Origin: Neisseriaceae bacterium
Lineage (GTDB): Bacteria; Pseudomonadota; Gammaproteobacteria; Burkholderiales; Neisseriaceae
Assembly: GCA_017458185.1 (NCBI GenBank)
Contig: JAFTFY010000002.1
Span: 62,001 to 126,000 of the forward strand
Direction: 5' to 3'
DNA: 64,000 nucleotides
Of this stretch, positions 1-8,917 are shown one piece after another. The translations under genes were made by a program, and so were the position numbers. The notes beneath the pieces were generated by a model. The model worked only from the letters and a program-made list of their open reading frames with translations, had not been told where the DNA came from and did not search any database. The number at the start of each line of letters is the position of its first letter. Within the stretch, counting starts at the first letter, position 1.

Positions 1-140
1 TGTTTATAGATAATGCTTCGATAAACCTTTCAGGCAGCCTGAAAGAATAATCGAAGCATTATCTTAATTATATCCGTCAAGCCGAAAGGCTTGACTAAAT
101 CACTGCTCACTGCTCACTACTAACTGCTCATTGCTTAAAC
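1..140. repeat. Composite DUS-loop hairpin element (right part)
   Basis: Arms GATAATGCTTCGAT (9-22) and ATCGAAGCATTATC (50-63) are perfect complements and hold a DUS in the loop. They are followed by a second hairpin GTCAAGCC-GAAA-GGCTTGAC (76-95) and a run of ACTGCTCACT-like repeats (101-137). The same architecture recurs at 17430-17666 and 34983-35183, with fragments at 31440-31560 and 32250-32340. The left half lies outside the window. No gene is seen in 1-232 before aqpZ. Confidence 0.85.
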
Positions 141-232
141 TTGCCCAAACGCAAAAAAACGCTCATTTTTTACCATTTCATATAAAAAACCGCTATCATT
201 AACCCGCTTTTAACTTAAATAAGGAAACTCTG

Positions 233-907
233 ATGAAGAAATATTTAGCCGAAATGTTCGGCACAATGGTTTTGGTGTTAATGGGTTGTGGCGTGGCAGT
301 GAGTTTGGGTTGCGACCCTGTGGCAAACATTCCTGCTGTGGTTGGCACGGCTTTGGCGTTTGGTTTGTCGGTTGTGGCAATGGCTTATACCATTGGCGGC
401 GTTTCAGGTTGCCATATTAACCCTGCTATTACTTTGGGCGTATTGTTAAGCGGTAGAATGGAAGCCAAAGACGCAGTAATGTATATGCTATTCCAAGTGA
501 TTGGTGCGTTTATTGGTTCTGCCTTATTGTTTGCCTTAACCGCCAATGTTGATGGTTTAACGGGCACAGGGGCAAATGATTTGCAAGCAGGCGTATCAGT
601 GATTGGCGGCTTATTGGCAGAAGTGGTTTTCACTTTTGTGTTTGTTTTGGTTGTATTGGGTGCAACCGCCAAAGCCAACGGAGCAACCAACAACTTGGCA
701 GGTTTGGCGATTGGTTTGGCATTGGTTTTGGTGCATTTGGTGTGCATTCGCTACACAGGCACTTCGGTTAATCCCGCCCGCTCCATTGCTCCTGCGGTAT
801 TTCAAGGCGGAACGGCTCTGGCAAATGTATGGATTTTCATCGTAGGTCCATTTGTAGGCGGTGCATTAGCCGCTTTGGCTTGGAAAATCATTGATACCGA
901 AGATTGA
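233..907 (+). CDS. aqpZ: Aquaporin Z-like water channel
   Basis: This is a 224-residue inner-membrane channel of the MIP family, which passes water across the cytoplasmic membrane. Both signature half-helices are present: GCHINPAITLG (NPA at residues 63-65) and TSVNPARS near residue 178. The selectivity-filter residues match water-specific AqpZ rather than glycerol channels: Phe43, a His in the fifth helix, the Thr of TGTSVNPAR and the Arg after the second NPA. Length and the six hydrophobic segments are normal for the family. The start follows AAGGAAACTCTG. It is a single-gene unit, closed by a strong terminator at 923-963, and smc follows on the same strand. The assignment to water rather than small solutes is inferred from the filter residues. 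Confidence 0.93.
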   Translation: MKKYLAEMFGTMVLVLMGCGVAVSLGCDPVANIPAVVGTALAFGLSVVAMAYTIGGVSGCHINPAITLGVLLSGRMEAKDAVMYMLFQVIGAFIGSALLFALTANVDGLTGTGANDLQAGVSVIGGLLAEVVFTFVFVLVVLGATAKANGATNNLAGLAIGLALVLVHLVCIRYTGTSVNPARSIAPAVFQGGTALANVWIFIVGPFVGGALAALAWKIIDTED

Positions 908-922
908 TTTTGTTCTACTATA

Positions 923-963
923 CAAAACGGACTTGTTCGTAAAAAACAAGTCCGTTTTTTGTT
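923..963 (+). terminator. Rho-independent terminator after aqpZ
   Basis: Stem AAAACGGACTTGTT pairs with AACAAGTCCGTTTT and is followed by a T run. A DUS follows immediately at about 964-980. Confidence 0.9.
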
Positions 964-980
964 TTTCAGGCAGCCTGAAA
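964..980. repeat. DNA uptake sequence (representative copy)
   Basis: TTTCAGGCAGCCTGAAA. By eye, 80-100 copies or near-copies occur in the window, most of them within 100 bases of a gene end or start. In-gene examples are at about 2790 (smc), 20470 (ybeY), 25445 (copA), 37570 (uvrA), 47275 (purN), 53130 (metG), 59185 (folC) and 62600 (purF). The known function of DUS in Neisseriaceae is recognition by the type IV pilus protein ComP during transformation. Variants with AGGTAGCCTGAA or its complement occur at about 3105, 5930, 31525, 31785, 46020, 54241 and 55245. Confidence 0.95.
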
Positions 981-1032
981 ATATCTGCAAAATCCATTAA
1001 AATAACCCCCTTTCTTTTTTTCATCAAACGCT

Positions 1033-4000
1033 ATGAAACTCACGCAAATTCGTTTATCGGGTTTTAAGTCTTTTGCGGATTCAACCGTCATTCGTGTGCC
1101 AGGTCGGCTTGTGGGTGTGGTTGGCCCTAATGGTTGCGGCAAAAGCAATGTGATTGACGCGGTGCGTTGGGTTTTGGGCGAATCGTCTGCCAAGCAGTTG
1201 CGTGGCGAAAATATGCAAGATGTTATTTTCAATGGGGCGGCAACGCGTCCTGCGGCGTCTCGCGCGTCTGTGGAGTTGGTGTTTGATAATGCGGATAATG
1301 CGTTAAGCGGCGAATGGGGGCGATTTTCTGAAATTGCGGTTAAGCGTTCTTTAAATCGCAAGGGTGAATCGGCTTATTTTATTAACAATCAACAAGTTAG
1401 ACGCAGGGATATTACCGATTTATTTCTTGGCACAGGCGTAGGTGCTCGGGGTTATGCGGTGATTGAGCAGGGTATGATTTCCCGCATTATCGAAGCGAAA
1501 CCCGAAGAGTTGCGGGGTTATATCGAAGAAGCGGCAGGCGTGTCGAAATATAAAGAACGCCGCCGTGAAACCGAAAGCCGCTTGAAAGATTCGTTGGAAA
1601 ACTTGGCTCGGCTGTCGGATATTAAGGCAGAATTAGAAAAGCAAGTGGAAAAACTCAAACGCCAAGCCGCCGCTGCTGAACGCTATCGCAAAATTAAGGC
1701 GGATTTGGATTTGTCGCGAAACCGTTTGGATTTTTTAATTTGGACAAACGCCCAGCAACAAAAAGAAAAATTTACCCAAGAAGTCAATGAATTAGAACAA
1801 AAAATTACTGAATTAGATACGCAACACGCTGATTTTAATGAAAAAATATATGCTTTGCAATTAGAAGAATATAATGCTCGTGAAAAAGAAAATGAATTAT
1901 CGCGTCAGGCGGCTTTTATTCGTGAAGAAATCGCACGATTAGAAGAGCAAATTCGTCATCATTTATCCTTGCAACAACGCCGTGAAAAAGAACAGTTATT
2001 AGCGAAAACCGAAAGCGAACAAATTTCTCAACGATTAGAAAGATTGTTGCAAGATATTGAAAATACACAAATTTTAATTGATGAAAAACGCTTAACCGCC
2101 GAAGAATCTCGCTTAAATTGTGCGCATTTTGCCGAACAACTGCCGCAAAATCGTGTTGAATTAGAAAAAGTACAACAGACATTTAATCAATCGCAAATTA
2201 AAATAAATCAATTAAAACAAGATATTGCTATTAAAAAACACAGTTTGGAACGCAATAATGCGGAAATGCTGCGGCTGCAATCAAGGCTGCCTGAACATGA
2301 TTTAGCCCATTCGTTAGAAGAAGATTTTTGCTTGCAAGAACAAAAGGTTGAAGAGTTGCAACTGCGATACGACACCATGACGGACGAATTGTCGGCACTG
2401 GACGCAAAATTGTTCGACACGCAAGCCAAAATTACTAAAAATAATCATGAAAAACAATCACTTAACTTGCGTTTAGCGGCGTTAGATGCGGAGTTTTCTG
2501 CCCTATCAAACATAGAAAACGACAGCAATCAATGCTTTTGGGACAATTTTCCGCATTTGGAAAATCGGGCAATGTGGAAAAATTTGCACATTCAAAGCGA
2601 ATGGCAACAGGCGGTGTCGTCCGTTTTGGGCGAACGCTTAACCGCTCGCTATGCTCCTGATTTATCGTTAGATTTTTCAAATTCAAAGCATTTGAATACC
2701 ACTGCGGTGTGGATTAACCAAGAAATTGACCACAATGATTTTAAAGTGTCTGAACGCAATATGCAACTCTTTGATAACATTGATGAACAGGGTTTCAGGC
2801 AGCCTGAACGCTTGATTGAAAAAATCACCGCCGAACCGCCGTTTTCGCATGTGATTGGGCATTGGTTAGACGGCATTTGGTGTGTGGAAAATTTAAGCAC
2901 CGCCCTGCAATATCAAGCGTGGCTGCCTGAAAATCATTCGTTTGTAACCCCAGAAGGTCATCAAATCAGTCGCATTGGTGTGTCGTTGTTTGGCGGCAAT
3001 GATAGCGAACAATTATTACAACGACAAAATAGATTAAATGAATTAAATGAAGAAAAAAATCTGTTATTGCCAAAAATAGACGCATTAGAATTAAATTCAG
3101 GTAGCCTGAATAATGAATTAGAACAAATCAATCAAAATATGGTTGAAATGAAAAAACTAAACCAAAATATTTTGGCACAATTACAACAAGAACAAAATCA
3201 TTTTATTCGCATTAAAACCGAGTTTCAAGCACAACAAAAACGCCGTGTGGAAAAAGAAAAAGAACAACAAGAAACGCAACAACAAATGGATTTATTAAAT
3301 ACGGATAACCAACGCTTAACAGATGAAATTGAACAATATATAGAAGAATTAACTATTTTAGAAGATGAAAATTTTATTTTAGAAGAACAAGTAGATAGAT
3401 TAAAAATTAAATTTAATCAATCGCAAGAAAAAATTATTGAAATGGAAAGAAGTGCGAATCAAGCAGAATTAGCATTAAAAGAAGTGGAACAACAATTTAA
3501 TTCATTACACAATGAAGAAAATCATCTAAAAAATCGCTTGTCTGTTTTAGATAAAAAACAACAAGAATTGGCATTAGAAAATGATGATGATGAAAACGAT
3601 AATGAAGAAAATCAAAAACAAAAATTAAATCAATTAGAACAAAAATATGAAGAAATAAACGAATTACTTAATCAAGTGCAACAAACACAAAATCAACGCA
3701 GGCAGGCATTGGAAGAAGTTCGCCAAAAAGCCGATAGCGTCAATAAAAATTTGCCTGAACAACAAAAACAACGCGAAATGGCAGTGCTAAAAGTGCAACA
3801 GGCACAACTGATTGCCGAACAGCACCAAGAGCGATTGCTTGAACGAAATGCAGATTTGGCGGCGTTAGAAAACGATAAGCACAATTTGAGCGAAAATGAA
3901 TTAAACCAACAGGTGAAAGATTTTTCTAATAAACTCAATAATATGGGGGCGGTGAATTTGGCGGCGTTAGAAGAATTGCAAGACGCAGAAACTCGCCAAA

Positions 4001-4557
4001 ACGAACTTTCCACGCAATATGAAGACATTGAAAACGCCGTTTCGCAACTGAAAGAAGCGGTTGCCAAAATTGACGCGGAAAGCAGACAACTGTTCAAAGC
4101 CACATTTGACGCGGCAAATCACAATATGCAAAAATATTTTCCCGTGCTGTTTGGTGGCGGCGAAGCGGCTTTAACCTTGACGGATAACGATTTGCTGTCG
4201 GCGGGCGTGTCGATTATGGCTCGTCCGCCTGGCAAAAAAAACAGCACCATTTATTTGCTGTCAGGCGGCGAAAAGGCACTGACAGCAATGAGTTTGGTGT
4301 TTTCGCTGTTCAGTCTCAACCCTGCCCCGTTTTGCCTGTTGGACGAAGTCGATGCACCGTTAGATGACGCAAACACGGCACGATTCTGTCAGTTGGTACA
4401 GCAAATGTCGGACAAAACGCAGTTTTTATACATTTCGCACAATCGCCTAACGATGGAAAACGCCGAGCAACTGATTGGCGTTACCATGCAAGAAAAAGGC
4501 GTGTCTCGCATTGTGTCGGTAGATATTCAGGCAGCCTTAAAAATGGCGGAGCAATAA
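1033..4557 (+). CDS. smc: Chromosome segregation ATPase SMC
   Basis: This 1174-residue protein forms the core of the bacterial condensin that compacts and segregates chromosomes. The N-terminal Walker A GPNGCGKSN is at residues 31-39. Long coiled-coil arms rich in Glu, Gln and Lys surround a hinge at roughly 500-650. The C-terminal head carries the signature LLSGGEKALTAM and the Walker B FCLLDEVDAP. The start MKLTQIRLSGFKSF matches the family N-terminus, although no clear Shine-Dalgarno precedes it. Length is typical. Several DUS or near-DUS lie in frame, one encoding FRQPE in the hinge region. The coiled-coil section (about 3000-3700) is notably A-rich. crcB begins one base after the stop, suggesting co-transcription. 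The partner genes scpA and scpB are not in the window. Confidence 0.97.
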   Translation: MKLTQIRLSGFKSFADSTVIRVPGRLVGVVGPNGCGKSNVIDAVRWVLGESSAKQLRGENMQDVIFNGAATRPAASRASVELVFDNADNALSGEWGRFSEIAVKRSLNRKGESAYFINNQQVRRRDITDLFLGTGVGARGYAVIEQGMISRIIEAKPEELRGYIEEAAGVSKYKERRRETESRLKDSLENLARLSDIKAELEKQVEKLKRQAAAAERYRKIKADLDLSRNRLDFLIWTNAQQQKEKFTQEVNELEQKITELDTQHADFNEKIYALQLEEYNAREKENELSRQAAFIREEIARLEEQIRHHLSLQQRREKEQLLAKTESEQISQRLERLLQDIENTQILIDEKRLTAEESRLNCAHFAEQLPQNRVELEKVQQTFNQSQIKINQLKQDIAIKKHSLERNNAEMLRLQSRLPEHDLAHSLEEDFCLQEQKVEELQLRYDTMTDELSALDAKLFDTQAKITKNNHEKQSLNLRLAALDAEFSALSNIENDSNQCFWDNFPHLENRAMWKNLHIQSEWQQAVSSVLGERLTARYAPDLSLDFSNSKHLNTTAVWINQEIDHNDFKVSERNMQLFDNIDEQGFRQPERLIEKITAEPPFSHVIGHWLDGIWCVENLSTALQYQAWLPENHSFVTPEGHQISRIGVSLFGGNDSEQLLQRQNRLNELNEEKNLLLPKIDALELNSGSLNNELEQINQNMVEMKKLNQNILAQLQQEQNHFIRIKTEFQAQQKRRVEKEKEQQETQQQMDLLNTDNQRLTDEIEQYIEELTILEDENFILEEQVDRLKIKFNQSQEKIIEMERSANQAELALKEVEQQFNSLHNEENHLKNRLSVLDKKQQELALENDDDENDNEENQKQKLNQLEQKYEEINELLNQVQQTQNQRRQALEEVRQKADSVNKNLPEQQKQREMAVLKVQQAQLIAEQHQERLLERNADLAALENDKHNLSENELNQQVKDFSNKLNNMGAVNLAALEELQDAETRQNELSTQYEDIENAVSQLKEAVAKIDAESRQLFKATFDAANHNMQKYFPVLFGGGEAALTLTDNDLLSAGVSIMARPPGKKNSTIYLLSGGEKALTAMSLVFSLFSLNPAPFCLLDEVDAPLDDANTARFCQLVQQMSDKTQFLYISHNRLTMENAEQLIGVTMQEKGVSRIVSVDIQAALKMAEQ

Positions 4558-4558
4558 A

Positions 4559-4927
4559 ATGTTAAAAGAATTATTATTGGTCGGCACGGGAAGTTTTATT
4601 GGCGGCGTTTTGCGTTATTTGCTGTCTTGCCTGATAAAATTTGACGGAACACATTTTCCTTACGCCACTTTTTTGGTGAATATAATCGGCTGTTTTATCA
4701 TCGGCATAATTTACGCAATATCTTTGAAAAACAATATATTATCTAATCATACTATTTTGTTTTTAACTGTTGGCGTATGTGGCGGATTAACTACTTTTTC
4801 CACATTTTCCAAAGAAAGTGTACAATTAGTGCAAAATGGTTTTTTAGGGTTAAGTATTTTATATATTATTTTAAGTATTATTTTGGGTATAACAGCGACT
4901 TTTTTGGGAATAAATACAGTAAAATAA
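4559..4927 (+). CDS. crcB: Fluoride ion transporter CrcB/Fluc
   Basis: This is a 122-residue, four-helix membrane protein of the Fluc family, which exports fluoride as a dual-topology dimer. The family motifs are visible: GGVLRY near residue 15, NIIGCF in the second helix and GGLTTFSTF in the third, which lines the fluoride path and holds the central sodium site. Length is normal. The ATG lies directly after the smc stop codon (TAA-A-ATG), so expression probably depends on smc transcription and translational coupling. No fluoride riboswitch is possible in a one-base gap, so regulation by fluoride is not evident here. A DUS follows the stop. Confidence 0.93.
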   Translation: MLKELLLVGTGSFIGGVLRYLLSCLIKFDGTHFPYATFLVNIIGCFIIGIIYAISLKNNILSNHTILFLTVGVCGGLTTFSTFSKESVQLVQNGFLGLSILYIILSIILGITATFLGINTVK

Positions 4928-4967
4928 GTTTCAGGCTGCCTGAAAAATAGCAAATAAGGAAAAAACA

Positions 4968-5909
4968 ATGAAATTACAACAACTTCGTTATGCTTTGGAA
5001 GTGTATAAACAAAACTTAAATGTGTCGGACGCGGCAGAAGTTTTATTTACTTCGCAACCTGGTATTTCCAAACAAATCAGATTATTAGAAGAAGAAATTG
5101 GCGTGCCAATTTTTGTACGACAAGGCAAACGCTTGGTATCGGTAACAGACGCGGGCGAAATGGTTTTGGCGATTGCCGAGCGTATTTTACGCGACACCCA
5201 CAATATTAAAAAAATCGGCGATGAATTTGCTCAAAAAAATACAGGCAAACTCACGATTGCCGCTATTGCTTCTTGGGGCAAATATCAATTCCCCAATATT
5301 TTTACTTCATTTATTCAAGACTTTCCACAAGTAAAAATTTCTTTGAAAACAGGTAATTTAGAACAAGTGCGTTTTTTATTAGAAAATAATGACGCAGATT
5401 TAGGTATTGTGGCAACCCATACGATTGATGACAATGAATTGCATTTTTTGCCATTTGACGCATTAAAATATCAACTGATTATTAGAGCCAATCACCCATT
5501 GGCAAATAAAAAAGAAATCACCCTAACTGATTTAATTTATTATCCAATTTTATGCGAAACAGGCTTGTGTGATGAAAATATGCCATTTCAAAAAATATTC
5601 ACAGAAATGGGATTAGAAAGCCCCGATATTTTAATGACTTCACCCGATACTGATATTATTTACCAATCTGTACAACAAAAATTAGGTATCGGCATTACCA
5701 CACATTTATTAAATATTCAAAATAATGGAATGTGTGTTAAAGATTTATCGCATTTATTTGCCCCAATACCCTTGTATATTGTATTAAAAAACAATCAATA
5801 TTTACACGGTTATATTTATAACTTTATTGAAAAAATATCAGCGAAATTGAATAAACAAAGATTGCAACAATTATTGTATCAACCTATGGCAGAAGATTAT
5901 TCGATTTAA
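4968..5909 (+). CDS. LysR-family regulator, CysB-like with divergent effector domain
   Basis: This 313-residue transcription factor is close to CysB over the first 90 residues. It opens with MKLQQLRYALEVYKQNLN, and the helix-turn-helix contains AAEVLFTSQPGISKQIR. CysB proteins sense N-acetylserine, sulfate or thiosulfate and control cysteine and sulfur genes. The effector domain departs from the family: where CysB has the ligand-binding TTHTQARY stretch, this protein reads AIASWGKYQFP. The sulfate-contacting threonines are therefore absent and other parts of the domain also diverge. It could be a paralogue with a different ligand. The start follows AAGGAAAAAACA. A DUS and a terminator follow the stop. 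Its targets are unknown; the flavin-monooxygenase locus at 38-43 kb would be a logical one, but that is inference. Confidence 0.85.
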   Translation: MKLQQLRYALEVYKQNLNVSDAAEVLFTSQPGISKQIRLLEEEIGVPIFVRQGKRLVSVTDAGEMVLAIAERILRDTHNIKKIGDEFAQKNTGKLTIAAIASWGKYQFPNIFTSFIQDFPQVKISLKTGNLEQVRFLLENNDADLGIVATHTIDDNELHFLPFDALKYQLIIRANHPLANKKEITLTDLIYYPILCETGLCDENMPFQKIFTEMGLESPDILMTSPDTDIIYQSVQQKLGIGITTHLLNIQNNGMCVKDLSHLFAPIPLYIVLKNNQYLHGYIYNFIEKISAKLNKQRLQQLLYQPMAEDYSI

Positions 5910-5955
5910 TTTTATCCTAAAAAAACCTTTCAGGTAGCCTGAAAGCCCTACACAC

Positions 5956-5984
5956 AACGCCCACGCCGCAGGGCGTTTTTTCTT
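5956..5984 (+). terminator. Terminator after the CysB-like gene
   Basis: A GC-rich hairpin (ACGCC-GCAG-GGCGT, which can extend to an AACGCCC/GGGCGTT pairing) is followed by TTTTTTCTTTT. The same hairpin precedes the related element near 54275-54298. Confidence 0.8.
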
Positions 5985-6000
5985 TTGTCCCCCAGTGTTC

Positions 6001-6046
6001 GTTGTAATAGTACTATTACAAGCACCCTTGACAAAGGGTGCTTGTA
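6001..6046 (+). other. Two-hairpin intergenic element, copy A
   Basis: A perfect 20-base palindrome TTGTAATAGTACTATTACAA (6002-6021) overlaps a 12-bp hairpin (6018-6045) with a GACA loop. A second copy with two compensating base-pair changes is at 54316-54359. Both copies follow a DUS variant and a GC-rich terminator, and both lie upstream of a small accessory gene. The function is unknown. Confidence 0.75.
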
Positions 6047-6165
6047 CGCAAATTTTTTTAGGGGGTGTCAAATTATGGCGATTGCTTCTGCCAAAAAAAC
6101 CGCAAATTTGGTTTATCTTCAATCTTTTCAGGCAGCCTGAAAACATATTCAGAAAGGAAAAAACA

Positions 6166-6498
6166 ATGATGAATATGCAATACCGAGTGGATAACGAAGT
6201 TGTTCGCGATCGTTACAGCGTGGCGGTTTTAAGATTAGACAAAAACAACATTCGTCATGGACGCGACAATCGCAAACTTTTGCAAATCAATAACAATTTT
6301 GTTTTTGACACTTACAATCGCAAAGTTTTGGAAGTTCGCAACGATAAAATTTATGATGCCAGTTTGCGTCCTATCGGCACAATCAAAGGCGACAAAATAA
6401 CGCTGAAAAATCAAACGATTGAAATTAAAAATGGCGACCGTTACAGTTATCAAGTTCGTGCGGCTACGGCGGCGGCAATTATCATGAATTTATTGTAA
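6166..6498 (+). CDS. Small beta-rich hypothetical protein
   Basis: This is a 110-residue protein that I do not recognise. The reading frame is open further upstream, but the start at 6166 (tandem ATGs) is preceded by AGAAAGGAAAAAAC, a good ribosome-binding site. The protein is rich in short alternating strands (for example IYDASLRPIGTIKGDKI), basic, and ends in a short Ala-rich hydrophobic tail (RAATAAAIIMNLL). There is no signal peptide. It sits at the edge of the AT-rich island, 60 bases before the nuclease gene and separated from it by a DUS, and downstream of the two-hairpin element. It could be an accessory component of the island, but nothing in the sequence proves it. Confidence 0.6.
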   Translation: MMNMQYRVDNEVVRDRYSVAVLRLDKNNIRHGRDNRKLLQINNNFVFDTYNRKVLEVRNDKIYDASLRPIGTIKGDKITLKNQTIEIKNGDRYSYQVRAATAAAIIMNLL

Positions 6499-6558
6499 CG
6501 CCCTATTCATACCATTCAGGCAGCCTGAAAACTTTTTCAATTATGGAGAACAAACAAA

Positions 6559-7779
6559 ATGTTTGCTGAAATCGACAACACAGAAAAAGACGACATCACC
6601 GCATTAAAAAACTTTCTTTTGGATATTGAATGTTTGAATGAACTTTCCGAATGGACAAGTAAATTTAATTTATTTGATATTTTAAAAATCTCGCGTGCAG
6701 AAATTCGACACAGCAATATTTTGTCTTGGCTGTTAAATCCGAATGAAAATCACGGTTTGGACGATAGCGTTTTGCGTGGTTTTATTCAATTTACGGTTGA
6801 AGAAATAGAAAATACAACCACAGAAAAATTGGATATATTCAAAACCTTATTGATGAACTGCCATGATTTTTCTATTTATCGAGAATGGCACAACATTGAT
6901 GTTTTGGCAGTTTCAAACGATGAAAAATTTGTGCTGTGTATTGAAAACAAAATTGGCACAGGCGAGCATGACAACCAACTTAATCGTTATCGCAAAATAG
7001 TGGAAGAACATTATCCAGATTATGAAAAAATGTATATTTATCTTACACCTAACAAAGATGATGACGAATTAAGCGACCCTGATAACTGGTGTTCTATGGG
7101 TTATGACAATGTGTTAGACATTATTGAAAACGCCCGTAAAAAAACCGTTTTACGAGCCGAAGCAGATTTGTTAATTAACAATTATATTGAAACCATTAGA
7201 AATTTTGTGTTACGCGATAACACAGAATTAGAACAAGCCTGTCAAAAAATTTACAAAAAGCACCGCAAGGCATTGGATTTAATTTTTGATTGCCGCCCTG
7301 ATATGCTGTCAGAATTGACTAAAACTTTTCAAAAATGGGCTAATGACAAATGCCAACAAGGCGAAATCATTTATATCCCTGATGACAGAACTAAAAAATT
7401 TACGCGTTTTACCACAAAAACAATGTCTAAAATACTGCCCAATGCAGAAAATCCTACCAGTGGCTGGGGAACGCACAATTATTATGCCTATGAAATCGTT
7501 AATAATGGAAAAAATTTTCTTGTGCAACTTGCCATTAGTGCAAAAGAAATGCCCGAAGAATTAAGAAAAACATGCAATCAACTCTTTGAAATATTAAACA
7601 AAAAACCCAAAGAAAATTGGCAATGGCATCACCTATTCAAAACAAAATTCACCAAAATAGATGAAAATGAAGAATTATCAGAAGAAAAAATCTTCAAGCA
7701 ATTAGATAAATATTTTGAAGAAGTGAAAAAATTTGAAAGCCAACTTGTTGAAAAATTAAAACAAGATTTGCCACAATAA
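6559..7779 (+). CDS. PD-(D/E)XK nuclease-superfamily protein with C-terminal variable module
   Basis: This is a 406-residue protein. Residues 45-190 match the pattern of the PDDEXK_4-type family: EIRHSNILSWLLNP (48-61), the catalytic Asp in NIDVL (114), IENK (Glu129, Lys131) and the QLNRY that follows. Such proteins are predicted nucleases often found with defence genes. Residues 225-406 form a separate module, starting at SELTKTFQKW and ending in KLKQDLPQ. This module recurs twice, without the nuclease, in the next gene. The ATG follows TATGGAGAACAAACAA. Base composition is A+T-rich compared with flanking core genes, suggesting acquisition. DNA cleavage and an anti-phage role are inferred; the target is unknown. 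Confidence 0.75.
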   Translation: MFAEIDNTEKDDITALKNFLLDIECLNELSEWTSKFNLFDILKISRAEIRHSNILSWLLNPNENHGLDDSVLRGFIQFTVEEIENTTTEKLDIFKTLLMNCHDFSIYREWHNIDVLAVSNDEKFVLCIENKIGTGEHDNQLNRYRKIVEEHYPDYEKMYIYLTPNKDDDELSDPDNWCSMGYDNVLDIIENARKKTVLRAEADLLINNYIETIRNFVLRDNTELEQACQKIYKKHRKALDLIFDCRPDMLSELTKTFQKWANDKCQQGEIIYIPDDRTKKFTRFTTKTMSKILPNAENPTSGWGTHNYYAYEIVNNGKNFLVQLAISAKEMPEELRKTCNQLFEILNKKPKENWQWHHLFKTKFTKIDENEELSEEKIFKQLDKYFEEVKKFESQLVEKLKQDLPQ

Positions 7780-7826
7780 ACTTTTTCAGGCTGCCTGAAA
7801 ACAAAAATAGCATAAGGAATTTCGCA

Positions 7827-8861
7827 ATGGAAAACCAAACATATTTAGAAAAAATTTGCCAAGAAATCTATGCCAAACACCAAAAAGCATTGGATTTAAT
7901 TTTTGAATATCGTCTTGATATGGCATCAGAATTAAATGAAATTTTTCACAAATGGGCAGATAAAAAATGCCAACAAGGTGAAATTATTTATGACCCAAAA
8001 TTTAACGCCAAAAGATGGACGCGTTTTACCACAAAAACAATGTCTGAAATATTACCCAATACGGAAAACCCTACCAGTGTTTGGGGAACGCACAATCATT
8101 ATTTTTATGAAATCGTTAATGAAGTTAATGAAAGAGAATGTTTTCGCATACGACTTTCCATTTGTACAAAAACCATGCCAGAAGAATTAAGAAAAACAAA
8201 CATTCAAATCAACATGGTATCAAAGAGAACAATCAAACAAAATCAACTGTGGTATTACCCATTTACACCAACACCGACAAAAATAGATGAAAACGAAGAA
8301 TTATCAGAAGAAAAAATCTTCAAACAATTAGATAAATATTTTGAAGAATTGAAAAATTTTGAAAGCCAACTTGTTGAAAAATTAAATTTAAATGAAATTT
8401 TTTACAAATGGGCTGATAAAAAATGCCAACAAGGCGAAATTATTTATGACCCCAAATTTAACGCCGCATACCGAGTGCGTTTTACTACAAAAATAATGTC
8501 CGAAATATTGCCTGATGCAGAAAATTCTACCAGTGTTTGGGGAACGCACAATTATTATTTCTATGAAATAGTTAATAATAGAAAAAATTTTTGTAATTTT
8601 TGTGTGTGGATTGCCTTTGCTTCACAAGCAATGCCCGAAGAATTAAGAAAAATATGCAATCAAATCATTGAAGTATCCGATAAAAAACCCCCAAAAAATT
8701 GGGCATGGTATATACCATTTGAGACAAAATACACAAACATTGATGAAAATGAAGAATTAGCAGAAGAAAAAATCTTCAAACAATTAGATGAATATCTTGA
8801 AGAAGTGAAAAAATTTGAAAGCCAACTTGTTGAAAAATTAAAACAAGATTTGCCACAATAA
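7827..8861 (+). CDS. Tandem orphan copies of the nuclease C-terminal module
   Basis: This is a 344-residue protein with no nuclease domain. Residues 1-33 resemble the linker of the upstream nuclease (about residues 222-250 there). Residues 34-186 and 187-344 are two diverged copies of its C-terminal module, each carrying KWADKKCQQGEIIYDPKFN, FTTK-MSEILP, WGTHN-YY-YEIVN, MPEELRK and IDENEEL. The DNA shows how this arose: the last 80 bases, including stop and DUS, are almost identical at 7722-7800 and 8802-8880, and the inner junction (8385) fuses the end of one module to the start of the next. It may be a decoy or immunity partner, or a reservoir of variant modules; this is inference. The start follows AAGGAATTTCGCA. 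Confidence 0.7.
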   Translation: MENQTYLEKICQEIYAKHQKALDLIFEYRLDMASELNEIFHKWADKKCQQGEIIYDPKFNAKRWTRFTTKTMSEILPNTENPTSVWGTHNHYFYEIVNEVNERECFRIRLSICTKTMPEELRKTNIQINMVSKRTIKQNQLWYYPFTPTPTKIDENEELSEEKIFKQLDKYFEELKNFESQLVEKLNLNEIFYKWADKKCQQGEIIYDPKFNAAYRVRFTTKIMSEILPDAENSTSVWGTHNYYFYEIVNNRKNFCNFCVWIAFASQAMPEELRKICNQIIEVSDKKPPKNWAWYIPFETKYTNIDENEELAEEKIFKQLDEYLEEVKKFESQLVEKLKQDLPQ

Positions 8862-8917
8862 ACTTTTTCAGGCTGCCTGAAAAGGTGTTTTGCTCATTAT
8901 TGAAAAGGATAACCGTA

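Noticed and set aside
385-747. 120-codon minus-strand ORF within aqpZ
   Set aside because: It is a shadow of the aquaporin gene with low-complexity composition. Similar antisense frames in uvrA, rho, copA, SMC and purN were rejected for the same reason.
4540-4565. Fluoride riboswitch for crcB
   Set aside because: The gap to smc is one base; there is no room for an aptamer and no matching structure in the end of smc.
6028-6056. TTGACA at 6028 as a promoter in the two-hairpin element
   Set aside because: No acceptable -10 hexamer lies at 16-18 bases in either copy of the element. The TTGACA is the hairpin loop and flanking stem.
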